NCBI RefSeq assembly: GCF_001613505.1
Contig: NZ_BDCM01000008.1
Span: forward strand, 164,176 to 228,175
Source of the DNA: Nocardia mikamii NBRC 108933
Lineage (GTDB): Bacteria; Actinomycetota; Actinomycetes; Mycobacteriales; Mycobacteriaceae
Direction: 5' to 3'
Length of the DNA: 64,000 nt
In this document: piece by piece, positions 33,516 to 43,180 of the stretch
Layout: each line of letters begins with the position of its first letter
Numbering within the stretch: position 1 is the first letter of the stretch
The notes under the pieces: model-generated
Database searches by the model: none
Told to the model about the DNA's origin: nothing
The model's input: the letters and a program-made list of their open reading frames with translations, nothing else
Made by a program: the position numbers and the translations under genes

Positions 33516-34334
33516 TCAGGTGAGGGCGAGCATCCGGCACGGCCCGCCCGTACCGCCGATATGGTCGGGTCCGCCGACCACGACGGTGGCACCGGTCGGC
33601 GGGACCGAGCCGAGGTTGGCCACCATCTCCACGCCGTAGCGCCCGCCGCCGAGGAATGCCGTGTGTGCGCCGTAGTCGAGATCGGCGGCGTGGTCGAGGC
33701 TGAGCGTATCCACCCCCGCGCCGGCGATATCGCGCTGGCGCACAAGGTATTCCGCGGCCTCGGCGCAGAAGCCGGGGGCATGCGGAGTGCCCTCGACATC
33801 GAGGTTGACGAAGGCCGCAGGATGGGCGAGCCGACGCTCCCACCCGGAATACATGGCGACGAAGGCACGCGGCGGAATGCGGCCGTAGATCCGCTCGAAG
33901 GCATCGATGTCGTCGATCGTGACCGTCGCGTCGACATCGAACGACGCCTTCGCGCTGATGTCGATCACGATGAGTGGAGCCACCAGATCGCGCACCGGGA
34001 AGTCGGACGCCGCCCCGCCGGATGCGCGGCGCAGCGGCGCGTCGACATGTGTTCCGGTGTGCTCCCACAGCGCGATCGCGTTCTGATCGAAACCTCCCAG
34101 CGCATGCCATGCCACCGGAACCATCGCGAACGGCGGATTGCCCGGCCACATCGGGATATTCGGTCCCACCGGATGCGTGAGGTCGACGACGGTTCCCCTG
34201 CCCGCGCGGGCGACGGGAGCGGTGGCCGCCGCCAGTGCCGCGAGGCCCGCGGCGCCCGACAAGGCGCGCCGCGACGGGGCCGCCGGGAAATCGGCGCTGT
34301 CGTGGGCGATCCGGACGATCCGAGGTGCGCACAT
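33516..34334 (-). CDS. Cyclase-family protein (kynurenine formamidase-like), exported
   Basis: This 272-residue protein has the metal-binding motif HTGTHVDAPLRR and a downstream FVNLDVEGTPHAPGF...DTLSLDHAADLDYGAHTAFLGGGRYGVEMVANL, the hallmarks of the cyclase/arylformamidase superfamily. Those enzymes are Zn or Mn hydrolases acting on N-formylkynurenine or cyclic carboxylates. The N-terminus (SRRALSGAAGLAALAAATAPVARAG) looks like a twin-arginine export signal, so the enzyme is probably extracytoplasmic, which is less usual for a kynurenine formamidase. The ATG at 34334 is chosen because it puts the RR motif near the N-terminus. The substrate is open. Confidence 0.82.
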   Translation of the reverse strand: MCAPRIVRIAHDSADFPAAPSRRALSGAAGLAALAAATAPVARAGRGTVVDLTHPVGPNIPMWPGNPPFAMVPVAWHALGGFDQNAIALWEHTGTHVDAPLRRASGGAASDFPVRDLVAPLIVIDISAKASFDVDATVTIDDIDAFERIYGRIPPRAFVAMYSGWERRLAHPAAFVNLDVEGTPHAPGFCAEAAEYLVRQRDIAGAGVDTLSLDHAADLDYGAHTAFLGGGRYGVEMVANLGSVPPTGATVVVGGPDHIGGTGGPCRMLALT

Positions 34335-34392
34335 GGTGAGCGGCAGCTTAGTCGCTGCCCGGGCGGCCCGGCACGGCGACGACGAGTCGCCC

Positions 34393-35277
34393 TCAGCCCG
34401 GGATGCGAGGTGGCCAGTGCCGCAATGCTTCTCGTTCTCGATCGAGGAATTCGGCGAATGTCGTGGCCGGTCGTCCGGTGAGATCGGCCACCGCCGAGGT
34501 GGTTTCGGACAGGGTGCCTGCCGCCACCTCGCGATAGAGGTGGGCGACATCGTCGGCGAACCCGGCCGGAAGCCCCTGCGCGACCAGACGCTGGGCGAAC
34601 TCACGCACCGGCAGATCCACATACGACACGGTCCGCCCGACCACCGTCGACAATTCGGCGGCGATCTCGGTATGCGACAGTGCGTGCGGGCCGGTCACCA
34701 CGAACCGCTCGCCCCCGCCCCGGGCGCCGGTCAGCAGCGCCACCGCGCACGCGGCGATATCGGCACAATCGACGTAGGACACCCGGGCGTCACCGTATGC
34801 GCCGATGAGATCGCCGCTGCTGGTGAACGAACCGGCCCCGGTGAGGAAGTTCTGCATGAACCCGCTGGGCTGCAACACCGACCACTCCAGGCCGGAGGCC
34901 TCGAGGTGGGCCTCGATCTCGCCGTGCGCACCCTCGGCCAGCAGTCCGCCGACCCGCGCGCCCCATACCGATACCTTCACCACGCGCCGCACGCCCGCGC
35001 GAACGGCCGCGTCGATCACCGCGTTCTGCTGGGTGATCATCGGTTGCGGTCCCGAGACCGGCACGGCGCCCGGCGAACACAGGAATATCCGCTCGACGCC
35101 CGCCAGCGCGGCCGTCAGCGTTTCCGGCTCGTCGAGGTCGCCGACCGCGACGTCCCCACCCAATTCCCGCCCGCGCTCCGCATCCCGCACGAACGCTCGA
35201 AACGGGACGTGTTCGCGCCGTAGGTGACGAACCACGTGCCGGCCGATCGAACCCGTGGCGCCGAAGACCAGGATCAT
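34393..35277 (-). CDS. NmrA-family NAD(P)-binding protein
   Basis: This 294-residue atypical SDR starts MILVFGATGSIGRHVVRHL, with the GxxGxxG dinucleotide loop, and contains SPGAVPVSGPQPMITQQNAVIDAAVRAGVRRVVKVSVWG and WSVLQPSGFMQNFLTGAGS, typical of NmrA/HSCARG-like proteins. These are NAD(P)H sensors or quinone/isoflavone-type reductases. The ATG at 35277 is the clear start; a TTG two codons earlier is possible. It is divergent from a TetR gene, with two identical operator-like palindromes between them, so it is probably the target of that repressor. Confidence 0.85.
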   Translation of the reverse strand: MILVFGATGSIGRHVVRHLRREHVPFRAFVRDAERGRELGGDVAVGDLDEPETLTAALAGVERIFLCSPGAVPVSGPQPMITQQNAVIDAAVRAGVRRVVKVSVWGARVGGLLAEGAHGEIEAHLEASGLEWSVLQPSGFMQNFLTGAGSFTSSGDLIGAYGDARVSYVDCADIAACAVALLTGARGGGERFVVTGPHALSHTEIAAELSTVVGRTVSYVDLPVREFAQRLVAQGLPAGFADDVAHLYREVAAGTLSETTSAVADLTGRPATTFAEFLDREREALRHWPPRIPG

Positions 35278-35295
35278 GCGCAACTCCTACTAAAA

Positions 35296-35310
35296 TCGAG
35301 GGACCCTCGA
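35296..35310. promoter_or_regulatory. Operator-like palindrome TCGAGG-GAC-CCTCGA (copy 1)
   Basis: A perfect 6+3+6 inverted repeat in the gap between the NmrA-like and TetR genes. A second copy with identical arms starts 24 bases further right. Confidence 0.72.
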
Positions 35311-35319
35311 AATATTAAC

Positions 35320-35334
35320 TCGAGGCTGCCTCGA
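35320..35334. promoter_or_regulatory. Operator-like palindrome TCGAGG-CTG-CCTCGA (copy 2)
   Basis: The arms are identical to copy 1; only the three-base centre differs. It lies just before the ribosome-binding region of the TetR gene, which fits autorepression. Confidence 0.72.
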
Positions 35335-35350
35335 CTTAGAAGGGTTGGTT

Positions 35351-35923
35351 GTGAACGAGACTCCGTCCACCCGGCGCAAGCCGCGCGCCGACGCCCGGCG
35401 CAACCGGCAGTCGCTGCTGGCGGCCGCCGATACCGTCTTCGCGGAAGGCGGCGTCGACGCGCCGCTCGAGCAGGTGGCGCGGCGAGCCGGCGTCGGAATC
35501 GGAACCCTGTACGGCCATTTCGCCACGCGCCGCGCGTTGGTCGCCGCGCTGTTGTCGGAACGCAACGAGACACTGTTCGATGGCGGCGAGAACCTCTGCG
35601 ATCGGCAGGGGGACCCCGCCGAAAACCTGGCGGCATGGGTCGCACTCGTGGTCGAGCACGCCGCCACCTATCAGGGATTGGCCGCCCTGCTCGCCGAAGG
35701 AGCGCACGACGACGACCATGAGTTGCACGCCGACTGCGCGAGGATGGATCGCATCACCGAACGACTGACCGAGCGTGCACGGGATGCGGGCGCGCTGCGC
35801 GCCGAGGTCACGGCCGCGGACATCGCCACCCTCATCAACGCCGCGGCCTGGACGCGTGAGCAGGCCGGCGCGGACCGCGCGCAACGCCTCATCGCGGTGG
35901 CGCGGACCGGCCTGTTCGCGTGA
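35351..35923 (+). CDS. TetR-family regulator
   Basis: This 190-residue protein has an N-terminal HTH (ARRNRQSLLAAADTVFAEGGVDAPLEQVARRAGVGIGTLYGHFATRRALVAALL) and a short ligand domain. The GTG at 35351 lies seven bases after AGAAGG; in-frame TTG codons upstream are less likely. It is divergent from the NmrA-like gene, with two copies of TCGAGG-N3-CCTCGA between them, which argues that it controls both genes. It ends 15 bases from the end of a convergent methyltransferase gene. Confidence 0.87.
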   Translation: MNETPSTRRKPRADARRNRQSLLAAADTVFAEGGVDAPLEQVARRAGVGIGTLYGHFATRRALVAALLSERNETLFDGGENLCDRQGDPAENLAAWVALVVEHAATYQGLAALLAEGAHDDDHELHADCARMDRITERLTERARDAGALRAEVTAADIATLINAAAWTREQAGADRAQRLIAVARTGLFA

Positions 35924-35938
35924 ACCGGAGCGAGCGCC

Positions 35939-36763
35939 TCAGTGGGTTTTCCGGGCCAGGGCGCACGCGATCAGTTGTTCCCACAGGGTCGGTTCGCGCT
36001 CGGCGGGACCGATGCGTGAGACCGAGGCGTCGGCTTCGGCGGGCCGCCAGCGGGCGCAGATCTCGAGCCCCGGCTCGAGCACCTCGAGATCACCGAACAG
36101 GTCGAGGATCTCCTCGTCCGAACGCCAGCGCCCCCGCCCGAACGTCGCCTGCAGTTTCTCCTCGGCGGCCTGCGTCTCCTCGTTGAAGCCGGAACGGAAA
36201 TGCGAGATGTAGATCTGCGAGCCGACCGCAATCCGGTCGCTCCACCACCGCACCAGCTCGCCCGGGTTCTCGTCGTTGTTCAGGTGGTGCAGGATCGCGC
36301 TGAAGATCACCGCCACCGGCTCGTCGAAATCGATCAGCCGCTGCAGATCCGGATGGGAGAAGATGGCATCCGGATCTCGGAGATCGGCGTGGATGACCGT
36401 GGTGTCGTCGTCGGCGGACAGCAGTGCGCGACCGTGGGCCAGCACGATCGGATCGTTGTCCACGTACACCACGCGCGGCGCGTCGAGGTGACGCTGCGCG
36501 ACCTGATGCACATTGTCGACGGTCGGCAACCCGCTGCCCATATCGATGAACTGGCGCACACCGGAGTCTGCGATATCGGCGACCGCGCGAATCATGGCCT
36601 GCCGGTTGGCATAGGCGATGGCGACCGAGCCGGGCAGATCGTTGATGAAGTAGTCGCCGACCTTGCGGTCGACGGCGTAGTTGTCGCGCCCGCCCAGCAG
36701 ATAGTCGTATACGCGGGCGATACTCGGCTTGGATTGATCCACCTGTGCGGCGCTGTCGGTCAT
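35939..36763 (-). CDS. SAM-dependent methyltransferase (Methyltransf_19/DUF574 type), paralogue
   Basis: This 274-residue protein is of the same family as the gene at 22726-23538. It shares SIARVYDYLLGGRDNYAVDRK, the SAM motif VRQFIDMGSGLPTVDNVHQV, VVYVDNDPIVLAHGRALLS, SQIYISHFRSGFNEETQ and the C-terminal LWEQLIACALARK. The first glycine-rich motif reads GSGLP here against GCGLP in the paralogue. The acceptor is unknown. The ATG at 36763 (MTDSAAQVDQ) is firm. It lies upstream of nuoN's 3' end on the same strand but is separated from it by more than 100 bases, so it is not part of the nuo operon. Confidence 0.88.
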   Translation of the reverse strand: MTDSAAQVDQSKPSIARVYDYLLGGRDNYAVDRKVGDYFINDLPGSVAIAYANRQAMIRAVADIADSGVRQFIDMGSGLPTVDNVHQVAQRHLDAPRVVYVDNDPIVLAHGRALLSADDDTTVIHADLRDPDAIFSHPDLQRLIDFDEPVAVIFSAILHHLNNDENPGELVRWWSDRIAVGSQIYISHFRSGFNEETQAAEEKLQATFGRGRWRSDEEILDLFGDLEVLEPGLEICARWRPAEADASVSRIGPAEREPTLWEQLIACALARKTH

Positions 36764-36873
36764 GACACCTGTTCCTGTGCGCGGAGGTCCTCGTCGGGCT
36801 CGATCCTAGGGCCACCGTTGGCTTTTCGGTGCCGCGTCACCGAGAACCGTTGTCCGCGAGGCATTTCCCGGCA

Positions 36874-38499
36874 TCACCCAGTGACGAAATCGACCGCATG
36901 GTTCGCCAGATCCAGCAGCGGCTGCGGCACGATACCCAGAGCCAGTGTGGCCGCGCCGGTGATGATGACGACCATCGTGGTCACCGGCGCGGTGACCACG
37001 GCGGGCGGCGCCTCCGGCGGATCGGTGAAGAACATCTGCACGATGACGCGGATGTAGAAGAACACGGCGATCGCACTGGAGATCACACCGACGATCACCA
37101 GATACGCCGCGTGCCCGGCGGCGGCCGCCGAGAACACGGCGAATTTCCCGACGAAACCACTGGTCAGCGGAATACCCGCGAACGACAGCAGAAACAGCGC
37201 GAAAACCGTTGCCAGCCATGGTGAACGGCGGCCGAGCCCGGCCCACGCCGACAGTGCGGTGGCCTCGTCTCCCACGCGGTCGCGTACCAGCGTGACCACC
37301 GCGAACGCGCCGACGGTGCTCACGCCGTAGACGGCGAGGTAGAACAGCACCGCCGACACCCCGTCGGAATTGGCCGCCACCAGCGCGGTGAGGATGAACC
37401 CGGCGTGGGCGATGGAGGAGTAGGCGAGCATGCGCTTCACATCGGTCTGAGTCACGGCGAGAATGGCGCCCAGCACCATCGTGGCCACCGCCACGGCTCC
37501 CAGGATCGGACGCCAGTCCGCACTCAGCCCCGGCACCGCGACCTGCAGGATGCGCAGCAGAGCGCCCACTGCCGCGATCTTGGTCGCCGCGGCCATGAAC
37601 GCGGTGACCGCGGTCGGCGCGCCCTGATACACATCGGGCACCCACGACTGGAACGGAACCGCGCCGATCTTGAACAGCAACCCGACCACCAGCATCGCCA
37701 CACCCAGCACCGCAAGGGTTTTCGAGCCGGAGTCCCGGGCCACCGCGTCGGCGATGCCGGACAGCCGAACCGTGCCGGCGTAGCCGTACAGCAGCGCCAT
37801 CCCGTACAGGAAGAAGGCCGAGGCGAACGCGCCCAGCAGGAAGTACTTCAGCGCCGCCTCCTGCGACAGCAACCGCCGCCGCCGCGCCAGCCCGCACAGC
37901 AGATACAGCGGCAGCGACAGCACCTCGAGCGCGACGAACAGCGACAGCAGATCGTTGGAGGCGGGGAACAACAGCATGCCGCCGACCGCGAACAGCGTCA
38001 GCGGAAAAACCTCGGTGGTGGCGATACCCGCCCGCGCGGCGGCGATCTCGTCCGAACTGCCCGGCACCGCCGCGGCCTGCGGGGTGAACGCGTCGACCAC
38101 GACCGCGCCGGAGCCCACCGCGGCCGCCCGGCTCCAGGTCCCGGGACCCTCCCGGCTTTCGCGCGCCAGCCGCGGTTCGATACCGCGTTCGGCCATCAGC
38201 GCGACCGCGAGGATCGCGACCACCAGGATGGTGCCCTGCAGCATCAGCGTCACATTGTCGACGGCGACCGCGCCGACGGCCACCGTGGCATGGGTGCCCG
38301 CGAGCGCGATCACTGCCACCAATGCCGCCACCAAACCGCCCAGCGCGAGCACCAGATGGACCGGGTAACGCCACGAACGCGGCAGGAACGCCTCGACGAG
38401 CACCCCGGCGACGGCCACACCGAAGACGACGAGCATCGGGGCGAGGGCGTGATATTCGATCGAGGGAGCCGGGACCGTCGCGGCCAGATACTGATTCAC
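36874..38499 (-). CDS. nuoN: NADH-quinone oxidoreductase subunit N
   Basis: This 541-residue, roughly 14-helix membrane subunit of complex I is one of the three antiporter-like proton channels. The family pattern is visible in LSLFVALEVLSLPLYLLCGLARRRRLLSQEAALKYFLLGAFASAFFLYGMALLYG, with the TM5 glutamate in ALEVLSLP and the TM7 lysine in EAALKYFLLG, and in LLFKIGAVPFQSWVPDVYQGAPT. The GTG start at 38499 overlaps the nuoM stop codon. It is the last gene of the operon. Confidence 0.95.
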   Translation of the reverse strand: MNQYLAATVPAPSIEYHALAPMLVVFGVAVAGVLVEAFLPRSWRYPVHLVLALGGLVAALVAVIALAGTHATVAVGAVAVDNVTLMLQGTILVVAILAVALMAERGIEPRLARESREGPGTWSRAAAVGSGAVVVDAFTPQAAAVPGSSDEIAAARAGIATTEVFPLTLFAVGGMLLFPASNDLLSLFVALEVLSLPLYLLCGLARRRRLLSQEAALKYFLLGAFASAFFLYGMALLYGYAGTVRLSGIADAVARDSGSKTLAVLGVAMLVVGLLFKIGAVPFQSWVPDVYQGAPTAVTAFMAAATKIAAVGALLRILQVAVPGLSADWRPILGAVAVATMVLGAILAVTQTDVKRMLAYSSIAHAGFILTALVAANSDGVSAVLFYLAVYGVSTVGAFAVVTLVRDRVGDEATALSAWAGLGRRSPWLATVFALFLLSFAGIPLTSGFVGKFAVFSAAAAGHAAYLVIVGVISSAIAVFFYIRVIVQMFFTDPPEAPPAVVTAPVTTMVVIITGAATLALGIVPQPLLDLANHAVDFVTG

Positions 38500-40145
38500 C
38501 GGTGGTTACCTCCGCTCGGAGTGGTCGCGGCCGGTACGGTCGCCGCATCCGGCGCGACCGTGGGCGCCGGATCGTGTTTGCCGATGGTGGTGAGGGTGCC
38601 GGCCACCGCCGGATTGATCCGGTCGAGAACCGGTTTCGGATACGCGCCGAGGACCAGCAGCGCCGCCAGCAACGGCACCACGACCACCAGTTCGCGCGGC
38701 AGCAGATCCGGCAAGCGCTCGTTGCCCTTGCGGACCGGACCGGTCATCATCCGCTGGTACATCCACAGCACGTAGAGCGCCGCCAGCACCAACGCGCCCG
38801 TGGCGAACACCGCCGCCACCGGATATCTCGTGAATGTGCCGACGAGCACGAGGAATTCGCTGACGAACGGCGCCAGCCCGGGTAGTGAGAGCGTCGCCAG
38901 GCCCGCGATCAGGAAGGTGCCCGCCAATATCGGCGCCACCTTCTGTACGCCGCCGAATTCGGCGATCGCCCGAGTCCCGCGGCGCGACACCAGGAACCCC
39001 GCGATGAGGAACAGCGCCGCGGTCGAGATGCCGTGATTGACCATGTACAGCGTCGCGCCCGCGCCACCCTGATCGGTCATCGCGAAGATGCCGAGAATGA
39101 TGAAACCGAAATGCGAGATCGAGGTGTAGGCGATCAGGCGCATCACATCGGTCTGCCCGATGGCCAGCAGCGCGCCGTAGAGAATGCCGATCACCGCCAG
39201 CACGCTGATCATCGGCGCGTAGGTGGTGGAGGCGGCGGGGAACAGCAGCAGGCAGTAGCGCAGCATCCCGAAGGTGCCGACCTTGTCGACCACCGCCATC
39301 ATGAGCACCGCGCTCGCGGGGGTGGCCGAGACCGCGGCACCCGGCAGCCAGGTGTGCAGCGGCCACAGCGGCGCCTTCACCGCGAAGGCGAACATGAAGC
39401 CGAGGAACAGCGCGTTGAGCACGGCCGGCCCGGCACCGAGCTGCCCGGAATTCGCCGCCGCCGTGACCGCCCGGAAATCGAAGGTCCCGCCCTCGCCGCC
39501 GAGATGAGCCCGCGCGGTGAGCACGTACAGCCCGATCACCGCGGCCAGCATGATCAGGCCGCCGAACAGGTTGTACAGCAGGAACTTCACCGCCGCGCGC
39601 GAACGCTGCTGCCGCAGTGCCAGTTCCACGGCCGCCGATTCGGCGCCGGTGGTGCGGGGCCCGAATCCGCCGATGAGGAAGTACATCGGGATGAGCATGA
39701 CCTCGAAGAACACGTAGAACAGCAGGATGTCGAGCGAGACGAACGAGATCAGCACCATCGCCTCGACGATCAGGGTCAGCGCCACGTAGATGTGCGCGAC
39801 CCGCCGCCCGCTGCCCGCCTCGCGGTCGTCCTTCCATCCGGCGAGGATCAGCAGCGGCACCAGTGCGGCGGTCAACAGCAGCAGCACCAGGGCGATCCCG
39901 TCGACGCCGAGGGTGTAGCCGGCGCCGAAAGCCGGTATCCAGCGATGTGATTCGACGAGCTGATACTGCGGGCCGCTCGGATCGAAACGCACCGCGACCA
40001 CGATCGCGACGGCCATGGTGGCCAGCGACAACACCAGTCCGGTCACCCGGGCCAGCGTGCGCCGGCCGGCCGGGACCGCCAGCACGACGACGGCGCCGGC
40101 CAGGGGCAGCACCCACAGTGTGGTCAGCCAGGGATACTCCGTCAC
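38496..40145 (-). CDS. nuoM: NADH-quinone oxidoreductase subunit M
   Basis: This 549-residue antiporter-like membrane subunit carries the TM5 glutamate in [38 protein letters not shown], and the family block [40 protein letters not shown]. It forms part of the proton-pumping arm of complex I. GTG at 40145 ([14 protein letters not shown]) is chosen because it overlaps the nuoL stop by four bases and gives the normal length; the longer frame is not credible. It has a proline/alanine-rich C-terminal tail of about 25 residues after the last helix. Confidence 0.95.
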   Translation of the reverse strand: MTEYPWLTTLWVLPLAGAVVVLAVPAGRRTLARVTGLVLSLATMAVAIVVAVRFDPSGPQYQLVESHRWIPAFGAGYTLGVDGIALVLLLLTAALVPLLILAGWKDDREAGSGRRVAHIYVALTLIVEAMVLISFVSLDILLFYVFFEVMLIPMYFLIGGFGPRTTGAESAAVELALRQQRSRAAVKFLLYNLFGGLIMLAAVIGLYVLTARAHLGGEGGTFDFRAVTAAANSGQLGAGPAVLNALFLGFMFAFAVKAPLWPLHTWLPGAAVSATPASAVLMMAVVDKVGTFGMLRYCLLLFPAASTTYAPMISVLAVIGILYGALLAIGQTDVMRLIAYTSISHFGFIILGIFAMTDQGGAGATLYMVNHGISTAALFLIAGFLVSRRGTRAIAEFGGVQKVAPILAGTFLIAGLATLSLPGLAPFVSEFLVLVGTFTRYPVAAVFATGALVLAALYVLWMYQRMMTGPVRKGNERLPDLLPRELVVVVPLLAALLVLGAYPKPVLDRINPAVAGTLTTIGKHDPAPTVAPDAATVPAATTPSGGNHR

Positions 40146-42046
40146 AGCAACCTCACCGCCAGCAGGGCCGCGACCACCAGGGCCGCGCCGGTGAACATGG
40201 ACAGGGCGTACGAGCGCACGAAACCCGTTTGCACGCGCCGGATTCGCGCCGACAGGCCGCCGATCACCGCGGCCGTGGTGTTGACGATGCCGTCGATCCC
40301 GCGGTTGTCGAGGAATACCAGCGAGCGGGTCAGGTGGGTGCCCGGACGCATGAACGCCGCCTCGTTGAGCGCGTCGCCGTACAGATCGCGCCGGGCCGCG
40401 ACGGTCAGCGGCGTGACGTCCTGTGGGGCGGTGCGCGGCACCGCGCGCCGCGCGTACTGGCGGTAGGCGACCGCGATCCCGATCGCGACCACGACCAGCG
40501 CCGCCACGGTGACCGCCCACGCCGGCACGGCGCTTTCGGCGTGTTCGGTCCCGACCACCGGCGCCAGCCAGTTCTGCAGCGACGAGCCGAAGACGAACAC
40601 CCCGCCGGAGAACACCGAGCCGAGCGCCAGCACGATCATCGGGCCGGTCATCACCGCGGGCGCCTCGTGCGGCTGCGGCTGCGGCTCGGATTCGCCCGCA
40701 GCCCATCGCTTTTCACCGAAGAAGGTCAACAACATCACGCGCGTCATATAGAAGGCGGTGATTCCGGCGCCGAGCAGCGCGGCGGCGCCGAGGGTGATGC
40801 CGTTCGCACCGCCGTACCCGAACGCGGCCTCGATGATCCGATCCTTGGAGAAGAACCCCGCGAACGGCGGCACCCCGATGATCGCCAGATAGCCGAGCCC
40901 GAAGGTGACGAACGTGATCGGCAGATACGTGCGCAGCCCGCCGTAGCGACGCATATCGGTTTCGTCGTTCATCGCGTGCATGACCGATCCGGCGCCGAGG
41001 AACAATCCAGCTTTGAAGAAGCCGTGGGTCAGCAGATGCATGATCGCCACGGCGTATCCCGCCGGGCCCAGTCCGGCGGCCAGCACCATGTAGCCGATCT
41101 GACTCATCGTGGATGCGGCCAGTGCCTTCTTGATGTCGTCCTTCGCACAGCCGATGACGGCACCGAACAGCAGCGTCACCGCACCGACCACCAGCACGCC
41201 GGCGCGCGCCGCCGGCGCGGCGTCGAAGATCGCGTTCGAGCGAGCGATCAGATACACACCGGCGGTGACCATGGTGGCGGCGTGGATGAGCGCCGACACC
41301 GGAGTCGGGCCTTCCATCGCGTCACCGAGCCAGGACTGCAGCGGCACCTGCGCGGATTTACCGCAGGCGCCCAGCAGCAACAGCAGCCCCAGAGCCGTGA
41401 GGGTGCCTTCGCTCGCCTGCGGGACACCGGCGAACACGTGCCCGAAATCGACCGAGCCGAAGGTGGCGAACATCAGGAACAGCGCTATCGCCAGACCCAT
41501 GTCTCCGACGCGGTTGACCACGAAGGCCTTCTTCGCCGCCGCGGCCGCCGACGGCTTCTCGTGCCAGAATCCGATCAGCAGGTACGAGGCCAGGCCCACA
41601 CCCTCCCAGCCGAGGTAGAGCACCAGATAGTTGTCGGCCATGACCAGGATCAGCATCGCGGCCAGGAACAGGTTGAGGTAGGCGAAGAATCGCCGCCGCG
41701 CCGGGTCGTGTGCCATGTAGCCGACCGAGTAGATGTGGATCAGCGAGCCGACGCCGGTGATCAGCAGGACGAAACACATCGTGAGCTGATCGAGTTGCAG
41801 TGAGAACTCCGCCTGCAGCCCGGCCACCGGTATCCAGCTGAAGAAGGTGTGCGACACCGCGCGATCGGCGCCGGCGCGGCCGAGCATCTCGGCGAACGCC
41901 CACACCGCCACACCGAAGGCGGCCACCGCGGTCGCGCAGCCCAGCCAATGCCCCCAGCGGTCGCTCGTGCGTCCCGCCAGCAGCAGGATCAGTGCACCGG
42001 CGGCGGGCAGGGCCGGCAGCAGCCAGAGCAGATTCCCGGTACCCAC
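40142..42046 (-). CDS. nuoL: NADH-quinone oxidoreductase subunit L
   Basis: This 634-residue protein is the largest antiporter-like subunit of complex I. It contains [45 protein letters not shown], and the block [38 protein letters not shown] is an unmistakable NuoL signature. The C-terminal lateral helix region ([18 protein letters not shown]...[12 protein letters not shown]) is present. The GTG start at 42046 lies one base after the nuoK stop codon. Residues for proton translocation look intact. Confidence 0.96.
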   Translation of the reverse strand: MGTGNLLWLLPALPAAGALILLLAGRTSDRWGHWLGCATAVAAFGVAVWAFAEMLGRAGADRAVSHTFFSWIPVAGLQAEFSLQLDQLTMCFVLLITGVGSLIHIYSVGYMAHDPARRRFFAYLNLFLAAMLILVMADNYLVLYLGWEGVGLASYLLIGFWHEKPSAAAAAKKAFVVNRVGDMGLAIALFLMFATFGSVDFGHVFAGVPQASEGTLTALGLLLLLGACGKSAQVPLQSWLGDAMEGPTPVSALIHAATMVTAGVYLIARSNAIFDAAPAARAGVLVVGAVTLLFGAVIGCAKDDIKKALAASTMSQIGYMVLAAGLGPAGYAVAIMHLLTHGFFKAGLFLGAGSVMHAMNDETDMRRYGGLRTYLPITFVTFGLGYLAIIGVPPFAGFFSKDRIIEAAFGYGGANGITLGAAALLGAGITAFYMTRVMLLTFFGEKRWAAGESEPQPQPHEAPAVMTGPMIVLALGSVFSGGVFVFGSSLQNWLAPVVGTEHAESAVPAWAVTVAALVVVAIGIAVAYRQYARRAVPRTAPQDVTPLTVAARRDLYGDALNEAAFMRPGTHLTRSLVFLDNRGIDGIVNTTAAVIGGLSARIRRVQTGFVRSYALSMFTGAALVVAALLAVRLL

Positions 42047-42047
42047 G

Positions 42048-42347
42048 TCAGTACTTCAGCAGGTTGGCGTCGTCGACCGAGGTCGAGCGGCGGGCGCGGA
42101 AGATGGTCATGATGATCGCGAGGCCCACGACGACCTCCGCGGCGGCGACGACCATCGTGAAGAATGCGAAGACCTGCCCGTCGAGGTTGTGGTGCTGCCG
42201 GGCGAAGGTGACGAAGGCGAGATTGACCGCGTTGAGCATCAACTCGATGCACATGAACACCACGATCGCGTTGCGCCGCACCAGCACCCCGGCCGCGCCG
42301 ATGGTGAACAGCAGGGCGGACAGATACAGGTAGTTGTCCGGATTCAC
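42048..42347 (-). CDS. nuoK: NADH-quinone oxidoreductase subunit K
   Basis: This 99-residue, three-helix membrane subunit contains the two conserved buried glutamates: one in [23 protein letters not shown] and one in [20 protein letters not shown]. Length and motif match NuoK. The GTG start at 42347 ([14 protein letters not shown]) overlaps the end of nuoJ by four bases. It works with NuoA, NuoJ and NuoH in the quinone-proximal membrane arm. Confidence 0.95.
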   Translation of the reverse strand: MNPDNYLYLSALLFTIGAAGVLVRRNAIVVFMCIELMLNAVNLAFVTFARQHHNLDGQVFAFFTMVVAAAEVVVGLAIIMTIFRARRSTSVDDANLLKY

Positions 42348-43180
42348 CGCGGAGCCTTCCTCTCGTTGTCGCCGGTCGTGTGGGCGGCGTTGCCGCCGTT
42401 GCCGTTTCGCATGCCGATCTCCGCCGCCTCGGTGTGGGCGCGGCGGCGGCGATGGCGCAGGATGGTGCTCACCGACAGTTCGGCGAACGAGCCGTCGGGC
42501 AGCCGGGCCGGCACGTCGACGGCGTTGTGGCGGGCGTAGACACCGGGGGTGGGCAGGGGAGTGATGCGGTGGCCTTCGCGCAGGCGGCGCTGCGATTGTT
42601 CGCGCTGCCCGGTGCGCGGACCGAACCGTTCCCGGTGCGCGAGGATCATCGCGCCGATGGTGGCGGTGATCAGCAGCGCGCCGGTGAGTTCGAAGGCCCA
42701 CACGTAGCGTACGAAGATCAGTTCGGCCAGCGCCGCGATCGGGTCGGCGCCGAATCCGGGTCCGGTGGCCGCCACCGAATCGTCGCGCACCCCGCGAGCG
42801 ATCGCCGCGATCAGCAGCAGCCCGAATCCGATGCCCACCACGATGACGGCGATGCGGTGCCCGCGCAGCGTCTCCCGCAGCGATTCGGACGAGTCGACGC
42901 CGACGAGCATCAGGACGAACAGGAACAGCATCATGACCGCGCCCGTGTACACCACGATCTGCACCACGCCGAGGAACAGCGCGTCCTGGGCGATGTAGAA
43001 CACCGACAGGGTGATCATGGTGGCCGCCAGGCACAGCGCCGAATGCACGGCCTTGCGGGCACACACCATGCCGAGACCGCCCCCCACCGCGACCACCGCG
43101 AGCACCCAGAACAGCACGGCCTCGCCGGTGGACGTTCGCGTAACCGCCTCGGCGGCAAGCATATTCACTCCCGCATTCAC
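42344..43180 (-). CDS. nuoJ: NADH-quinone oxidoreductase subunit J
   Basis: This 278-residue protein has five helices in its first 190 residues. The NuoJ signature is [48 protein letters not shown]. The remaining 85 or so residues form a hydrophilic, charged tail ([23 protein letters not shown]), as seen in actinobacterial NuoJ but not in E. coli. The GTG start at 43180 overlaps the preceding stop by four bases. An ATG six codons in is possible. Confidence 0.94.
   Translation of the reverse strand: MNAGVNMLAAEAVTRTSTGEAVLFWVLAVVAVGGGLGMVCARKAVHSALCLAATMITLSVFYIAQDALFLGVVQIVVYTGAVMMLFLFVLMLVGVDSSESLRETLRGHRIAVIVVGIGFGLLLIAAIARGVRDDSVAATGPGFGADPIAALAELIFVRYVWAFELTGALLITATIGAMILAHRERFGPRTGQREQSQRRLREGHRITPLPTPGVYARHNAVDVPARLPDGSFAELSVSTILRHRRRRAHTEAAEIGMRNGNGGNAAHTTGDNERKAPR

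Noticed and set aside
39863..41803. 646-codon plus-strand open frame and similar frames opposite the nuo genes
   Set aside because: They are antisense to nuoM/nuoL and other nuo genes and lack protein-like composition.
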